Of a stretch of 64,000 bases of DNA, positions 44,811-53,800 are shown in pieces. Numbering within the stretch: the stretch's first letter is position 1; the number at the start of each line of letters is the position of its first letter. Source of the stretch: Chitinophaga sp. Cy-1792 (GTDB lineage: Bacteria > Bacteroidota > Bacteroidia > Chitinophagales > Chitinophagaceae); assembly GCF_011752935.1 (NCBI RefSeq), contig NZ_VWWO01000002.1:2294001-2358000 (forward strand). Reading direction: 5' to 3'. Made by a program: the position numbers and the translations under genes. The notes beneath the pieces are model-generated. The model was given only the letters and a program-made list of their open reading frames with translations. It made no database searches and was not told where the DNA came from.

Positions 44811-47800
44811 TTATCTGACAATAGTGATATAACCTTTCGTTGCTTTAGTAGATTTCTGGATGGTAAGAATATAGTAGTAGGTACCTTCTGCCAGCGGATT
44901 TCCACCTGAAGTTCCATCCCAGTCATTACTATAATTCTTACGCTGATATACCAGGCGACCAGCACGATCGTAGATCATCACTTCATTATCAGGGTAACTG
45001 TCGAGATTTTTAATTACCCATTTATCATTGATACCATCGCCATTAGGGGTAAGGATGTTGTTTGCATCTACCTTGAAGTCTACATTGGCAGTTACTGCTA
45101 TATCAGTTGTATTGCTACAGTTAAATATGTTGGTAACAGTTACTGTATAAACGGTATTTGCCTGTACCCTGGCGTGCAACTTGTCTGTAAACTGACCAGA
45201 TATGATACCATCTACCTGTGCCCAGGCGTATATATCGCCACCTGTTGCGGTAAGTACGATGTCATCACCTTTAGACAAGGTAGTTGACTTATCTGCAGTG
45301 ATCGTAACTGCCGGCGTAGGAAGCACGGTAAACGTAAATGTACGTTGCAGCGAGTCCACAGCATTGTTAAGGGTACCTCCGTTGTCTTTAATCGTAACGG
45401 TGATATGAGCTACTGCGCTGGTGGCAGCGGCTTTCAGCGTATATGTCACTAACCCGCTATGAGATACAGATAACAAGTCGAATAAAGGCTGATCGCTGCT
45501 GATCGTGAGGGCGTAGGTCTGGTCTGCTTCCACTGCCGACATGTTTGTCAGCTGAATGGTATGCGTAGCCTTGTCCACACAGATCGACTGATCATTGATT
45601 GGATCGAGGGTCGGTGCCTGGTTGAAGTACATTAAGATCACCTTGATAGGAATGAGTGCCGGCTGGCTCATATTGAGGCCGTCGGTTACGGTTACCTTAA
45701 CGGTAACGGTAGTTCCGGAAGCATTGTTGAGTGCGCGGGCATCATTTACAGTGATCTTACCATTTGCGTCTATTGCAAAGGCGCCATTGGTCGGATCATC
45801 GGTGATCGTCCAGCCTTTCAGTACACCAGAAGCTTCAGTAGCAGACAGTACACCTATCTGGGTATTCGCCACTGCATCACCATTCACACTGAATTGTGTA
45901 GCGGTAATCACTGGTGCGGTAGCATCGTAGATAAAGCTGATGGTATTGGATGCCTGGTTCGCATTGTTGCTCACATTTACCGCAACACCAGCAGGCACCA
46001 TCACAGTTACATTGCCATCTGCGACAGCCTGGATAGTAGCCTTGTAGGTAATGTTGTCGGTAGTAGTCAGACTGGTTACAGTACCGTTGGTTACGGTGAT
46101 ACCAGCAGTAGTAAATCCGGTTACTGCCTCACTGAAGGTAATGGTAGCATCCACCGGCGTATTTACTCTTGCCGCTGCTGCTGTAGCCACTACTACTGTT
46201 GGATGGGCAGTATTGATAATAATACCTGTAACCGCAGGGATACCTGTTAAGGTCAGCACGGCATTGTTACCGGCAGGATCTTTCACGGTACCTCCGTTGA
46301 GGCCGATGATAGCGGACGAGCAATCAGCCACACCATTTTCACCTGCAGACACGGTGTAATTAAACACCATATCCTGCGTACCGCTGGTGTAATCAGCCGA
46401 TACCGGTGTGCTGCCTATTTTGAAGTTCAGCGTAGGCGTACCTGTTACAATTACCGGTTCGCTCATATGTACTACAAACTGGAGTACAGACCCTTCGTTG
46501 TAATACTTAGCCGCCGGCATTGTTACGCTGGTAACTGTCGGAGCAGTGCCATCGTAGGTAAATGCGAGGGTATTGGAAGCGGCATTTCCGTTATTACCAA
46601 CATTCACTGCGGCACCAGCCGGAAGTGCAATAGCTACTGCGCCATCGGCAACCGGTGTAATGGTAACCTGGTAAGTGATATTGTCGGTAGTAGTTAAATT
46701 ACCTGCTGTGCCATTGGTTACACCGAACTTAGCGGCGGTGAGGCCTGTCACAGCTTCTGAGAAGGTGGCAGTAACCACGATAGCCTGATTAGTCAGTGCC
46801 GGTGCGGCAGATGTTAATATTACCGAAGGATGTGTGGTATTCACCAGCACATTCGGCATGGCGCCAAATTTGCTGTTATCGATCACCGCAGGGTTGCCCG
46901 CGATATCGGTGATGATAGCACCGCTTACGTCGAATGGACCATAAGTGATACCGTCCATATCCTGATCACCATCCACCACATTGTATTCGAAGTGCAGGGT
47001 ATTGCCATTGTTCAAGGTACCCGTCAGCACTTTGGTATCGCTACCAATTACAACAGACAGTTTAGTCGTACCCGTTACAGTTACCGGTTCGGAGAACACT
47101 ACATCGAATTTAAGCAGGGAATTGCTGGTGTTGTACATTCCGTCAGCAGGGTTGTTTACCGCGCTGATCACTGGTTTAACACCATCCACGTTTACGGCGG
47201 TCAGTGCACCTACATTATTCAATGTAAGATCTGCCACGTTGGTAGCCGCATCAGTAATGGCCGTTACATTCTGTATGGTGTTTTGGGAGATGGTAATGCC
47301 GTTGTTGTCCAGATCACCTTCCTGTACCGTATACACGAAAGTATAGGCGTTTGAGTTATTACCGCTTGCATAGGCAGCATGTTGTGGCGTACTGCCGATG
47401 GTCAGTTCCAGGTATGGCGTGGTGGCCATATCCAGGGTCACTACCTTAGACCAGTTCACTACAAATTTCAGCTGATCACCGATTTTGTAGGTACCAGGTG
47501 CAGGTACTGTTACACTGCTTACCACCGGAATGGTAGCGTCGTAACTCAGGCTGATCGTATTGGATACAGTATTTCCGTTATTACCAATATTCACTGCTTT
47601 ATCTGCCGGCAGGGAAACGGTTACCGTTCCATCGGCTGCTGGTGTTACAGTGAAAGTATAGGTGATCTGATCGGCGCTGTTCAATGTACTTGCAGTGCCA
47701 TTTGTTACTGCGAATGAACCAGCTGTCAATCCGGATACTGCTTCTGAGAATACAGCTGTTACAGTAAACGGCTTGTTGGTCAGTGCAGGGGCTGCAGTAC

Positions 47801-50800
47801 TGAGCATTACCGAAGGATGTGTGGTATTTACCAGCACATTCGGCATAGTGCCAAACTTGCTGTTGTCGATCACCGCAGGGTTGCCAGCGATATCAGTAAT
47901 GGTAGCACCACTTACGTCGAATGGACCATATGTGATACCGTCCATATCCTGATCACCATCCACCACATTGTATTCGAAGTGCAGGGTATTACCACCGGTT
48001 AAGGTACCTGTCAGTACTTTGGTAGCGCTACCTATCACTACAGACAGTTTAGTCGTACCCGTTACCGCTATCTGTTCGGAGAACACTACATCAAATTTAA
48101 GCAGGGAATTGCTGGCGTTGTACATTCCATCAGCTGGGTTGTTTACCACGCTGATCACTGGTTTAACACCATCCACATTTACGGCGGTCAATGCGCCGAT
48201 TCCGTTCAGTGTCAGGTCTGCCACGTTGTTATGGTCATCAGTAATGGCCGTTACATTTTGTATGGCGTTTGGAGAGATGGCAATGCCATTGTTATCCAGG
48301 TCTCCTTCCTGAACGGTATAGGTGAAGTTATAGGCATTTGAAGGACTACCACTCACATAGGCCGCCTGTTGTGGCGTACTGCCAATAGTCAGTCCCAGGT
48401 ATGGCGTAGTAGCAGGGTTCAGTGTTACCACTTTAGACCAATGTACCACAAATGTCAGCTGGTCACCGATTTTGTAGGTAGCATTTGCCGGAACGTCCAC
48501 GCTGGTTACTACCGGAGCGGTAGCATTGTAATCGCGGCTGATGGTATTGGAAGCCGTATTGCCATTGTTCCCGATGTTTACTGCCTTATCTGCTGGCAGG
48601 GTAACATTTACGGTACCATCTGCGGTTGGTGTAACCGTGATAGTATACGTTTTAGGATCGATGGCCGTCAGGTTACCTGCTGTACCGTTACTTACGGTGA
48701 AGCCTCCCGCAGTCAGGCCGGATACGGCTTCTGAGAAGGTGGCTGTTACTGTAAATGGCTGGTTGAGCAGCGCAGGAGCTGTGGAGCTGAGTATTACAGA
48801 AGGATATGTGGTATTCACCAGCACATTCGGCATGGCGCCAAACTTGCTGTTATCGATCATAGCAGGGTTGCCAGCGATATCAGTAATGGTAGCGCCGCTT
48901 ACGTCGAAGCCTGCATATGAAATACCATCATTATCCTGGTCTCCGTCTACCACATTGTATTCGAAGTGCAGGGTATTACCACCGGTTAAGGTGCCTGTCA
49001 TCTTTTTGGTATCACTACCTATAAGAACAGACAGTATAGTCGTACCAGTTATATTAACCGGTTCGGAGAACACTACATCGAATTTCAGGGTTTTGTTACT
49101 ACCGGCATTATAGATACCATCAGCAGGGTTGCTTACCGTGCTGATCACAGGTTTCACACCATCCACATTTACGGCGGTTAATGCACCGATGCTGTTCAGC
49201 GTCAGATCTGCCACGTTGCTATGGTCATCTGTAATGGCCGTTACATTTTGAATGGAGTTTGGAGAGATGGCAATGCCATTGTTATCCAGGTCTCCTTCCT
49301 GAACGGTATAAGTGAAGGTGTATGCATCTGAAGGACTACCACTTACATAAGCAGCCTGTTGTGCGGTACTGCCAATAGTCAGTCCCAGGTATGGCGTAGT
49401 CGCCGGGTTCAGTGTTACCACTTTAGACCAATGCACCACAAATGTCAGCTGGTCACCGATTTTATAGGTAGCCGCTGTTGGTACATCCACGCTTGTTACT
49501 ACCGGAACAGTCGCATTGTAATCGCGGCTGATAGTATTGGAAGCCGTATTGCCATTATCACCGACATTCACTGCCTGATCTGCCGGCAGCGTTACATCTA
49601 CGGTACCATTGGCGGTTGGTGTAACCGTGATGGTATACGTTTTAGGATCGATGGTTGTCAGACTACCTGCTGTACCGTTATTCACGGTGAAGTCGGTAGC
49701 AGCCAGGCCGGACACAGCTTCTGAGAACGTTGCTGTTACCGTAAATGGCTGGTTGAGCAGCGCAGGAGCTGTGGAGCTGAGTATTACAGAAGGATATGTG
49801 GTATTCACCAGCACATTCGGCATGGCGCCAAACTTGCTGTTATCGATCATAGCAGGGTTGCCAGCGATATCAGTAATGGTAGCGCCGCTTACGTCGAAGC
49901 CTGCATATGAAATACCATCATTATCCTGGTCTCCGTCTACCACATTGTATTCGAAGTGCAGGGTATTACCACCGGTTAAGGTGCCTGTCATCTTTTTGGT
50001 ATCGCTACCAATAAGAACAGACAGCATAGTCGTACCAGTTATATTAACCGGTTCGGAGAACACTACATCGAATTTCAGGGTTTTGTTGCTTCCTGCATTA
50101 TAGATACCATCAGCAGGGTTGGTTACCGTGCTGATAACCGGTTTGACACCATCCACATTTACGGCGGTTAATGTACCGATGCCGTTCAGTGTCAGGTCTG
50201 CCAGATTGCTATGGTCATCTGTAATGGCCGTTACATTTTGTATGGAGTTTGGAGAGATGGCAATGCCATTATCATCCAGGTCTCCTTCCTGAACGGTATA
50301 AGTGAAGGTATATGCATCTGAAGGACTACCACTTACATAAGCAGCCTGTTGTGCGGTACTGCCAATAGTCAGTCCCAGGTATGGCGTAGTGGTTGGGTTC
50401 AGTGTTACCACTTTAGACCAATGCACCACAAAGGTCAGCTGATCACCGATTTTATAGGTAGTCGCTGTTGGTACATCCACGCTGGTCACTACCGGAACAG
50501 TAGAATTGTAGTCGCGGCTGATGGTATTGGAAGTTGTATTACCATTATCACCGATGTTCACTGCCTGATCTGCTGGCAGCGTTACATCTACGGTACCATT
50601 GGCGGTTGGTGTAACCGTGATGGTATATGTTTTTGGATCGATGGTTGTCAGGTTACCTGCTGTACCATTATTCACGGTAAAGTCGGTAGCAGCCAGGCCA
50701 GACACAGCTTCTGAGAACGTTGCTGTTACCGTAAATGGCTGGTTGAGCAGCGCAGGGGCTGTAGAGCTGAGTACTACAGAAGGATATGTGGTATTCACCA

Positions 50801-53800
50801 GCACATTCGGCATGGCGCCAAACTTGCTGTTATCGATCACCGCAGGGTTGCCTGCGATATCAGTAATGGTAGCACCGCTTACGTCGAATGGACCATACGT
50901 GATACCATCATTATCCTGGTCTCCGTCTACCACACTATACTCATAATGCAGGGTAGTACCATTATTGGTTAAAGCACCTGTCAGTACTTTGGTACTGCTG
51001 CCGATAACGATGGAGAGTGTAGGAATAGTACCAGCTATAGTAACCGGTTCGGAGAACACTACATCGAATTTCAGGGTTTTGTTGCTTCCGGCATTATAGA
51101 TGCCATCAGCAGGGTTGGTCACGGAGCTGATAACCGGTTTAACACCATCCACATTTACGGCGGTTAATGTACCGATTCCGTTCAGTGCCAGGTTTGCCAG
51201 ATTGCTATGGTCATCTGTAATGGCCGTTACATTTTGTATGGAGTTTGGAGAGATGGCAATGCCATTGTTATCCAGGTCTCCTTCCTGAACGGTATAAGTG
51301 AAGGTGTATGCATCTGAAGGACTACCAGATACATAAGCAGCCTGTTGTGCGGTACTGCCAATAGTCAGTCCCAGGTATGGCGTAGTGGTTGGATTCAGTG
51401 TTACCACTTTAGACCAATGCACCACAAAGGTCAGCTGATCACCGATTTTATAGGTAGTCGCTGTTGGTACATCCACGCTGGTCACTACCGGAACAGTAGC
51501 ATTGTAATCGCGGCTGATGGTATTGGAAGCCGTATTACCATTATCACCGATGTTCACTGCCTGATCTGCCGGCAGCGTTACATCTACGGTACCATCTGCG
51601 GTTGGTGTAACCGTGATGGTATACGTTTTTGGATCGATGGTTGTCAGATTACCTGCTGTACCGTTATTCACGGTGAAGTCGGTAGCAGCCAGGCCGGACA
51701 CAGCTTCTGAGAAGGTGGCTGTTACCGTAAATGGCTGGTTGAGCAGCGCAGGGGCTGTAGAGCTGAGCACTACAGAAGGATGTGTGGTATTCACCAGCAC
51801 ATTCGGCATGGCGCCAAACTTGCTGTTATCGATTACCGCAGGGTTACCCGCGATATCAGCAATGGTAGCACCGCTTACGTCGAAGCCAGCATATGAAATA
51901 CCGTCATTATCCTGGTCTCCGTCTACTACATTGTATTCGAAGTGCAGGGTATTACCACCGGTTAAGGTACCTGTCAGCACTTTGGTATCGCTACCTATCA
52001 CTACAGACAGTTTAGTCGTACCCGTTACTGTTACCGGTTCTGAGAACACTACATCGAATTTCAGGGTTTTGTTGCTACCGGCATTATAGATGCCATCAGC
52101 AGGGTTGGTCACGGAGCTGATAACCGGTTTAACACCATCCACATTTACGGCAGTCAACGCACCGACACCATTCAGTGCCAGGTTTGCCAGATTGCCGTAA
52201 TCATCCGTAATAGCCGTTACATTTTGTATGGCACCCGGAGCGATGGCTATACCGTTATTAGCCAGGTCTCCTTCCTGAACGGTATAAGTGAAGGTATATG
52301 CATCTGAAGGACTACCACTTACATAAGCAGCCTGTTGTGCGGCACTGCCAATAGTCAGTCCCAGGTATGGCGTAGTGGCCGGATTCAGTGTTACCACTTT
52401 AGACCAATGCACCACAAAGGTCAGCTGATCACCGATTTTATAGGTAGTCGCTGTTGGTACATCCACGCTGGTTACTACCGGAACAGTAGCATTATAGTCA
52501 GTGCTGATCGTATTGGAGACGGTATTGCCATTATTGCCAATATTCAGGGCTTTACCTGCCGGCAGGTATACCGTTACCGGACCATCTGCTGCCGGTGTAA
52601 CCGTGAAGGTATACGTTTTAGCGTTGACAGTGGTCAGACCAGATGCACTGCCATTCGTTACTGTAAAGGCATTCACATTCAGGCCCGATACATCTTCGGT
52701 GAAGGTAGCGGTAACCACGAATGGTTTGTTTGTTTTTACAGGCACTGCGGAAGTCAGTGTTACACCCGGATGTGTTGTATTCACCAACACGCCGGACATT
52801 GTACCAAATTTGCTATTATTAATAACAGCAGGATTTCCGGCAAGGTCTGTAACAGTTGAAAAATCATAACCAGCGTATTGGACACCAGTCATATCCTGGT
52901 CTCCATCAACTACCTGGTATTGGAACTGTATAACATTTGGTAAAAAGAGTGAAGAGGCAGTCAGGGTTTTAATGCTGCCACCAATATTAATTTTGAGGGT
53001 AACAGGCCCCGACAGTTTGATCGATTCGGAGAACGATACCACAAAAGTCATAGGCGCACTGGATGCATTATACATAGCTGCATAATACGATACAGTACTG
53101 ATCACAGGTGCCACGCCGTCAACATTCACGGAAGCGGTGCTTCCGATGTGATTCAGTGTCAGGTCTGCCTGGTTGGTAGCAGCATCTGCTATACCTGTAA
53201 CGTTCTGTATTTTATTTTTAGAGATGGTAATGCCATTGTTAGCCTGATCACCTGCCTGTACGGTATAGGTAAACGTATAGGCATCTGAAGGACTACCACT
53301 CACATAAGTGGCGTGCTGTACCTTGGTTCCCAGGGTTAGCTCCAGATATGGCGTGGTGGCCGGATCCAGGGTTACCACCTTAGACCAATGTACAACGAAG
53401 GTCAGCACATCCCCTGTTTTGTAGGTCTTAGCTGCCGGTACATCCACACTGTTTACCACAGCAGGGGTAGCATCATAGGTCAGACTGATGGTATTGGAGG
53501 CGTTGTTACCATTATCTCCGATGTTCACTGCCTTATTTGCCGGCAGGCTTACCGTCACCGGACCATCTGTGGTTGGTGTAACCGTAATGGTAAAGGTTTT
53601 CGGATCAACAGCAACCAGGTTACCTGCTGTACCATTAGTTACAGCAAAGCCTCCTGCGGTGAGGTTAAATACCGCTTCCGTGAATGTAGCAGTTACTGTA
53701 AATGGTTTGTTGGTCAGCGTAGGCGCTGTAGTACTGAGTATTACATCAGGATGCGTGGTATTCACCATCACATTTGGCATCGCACCAAACTTACTGTTAT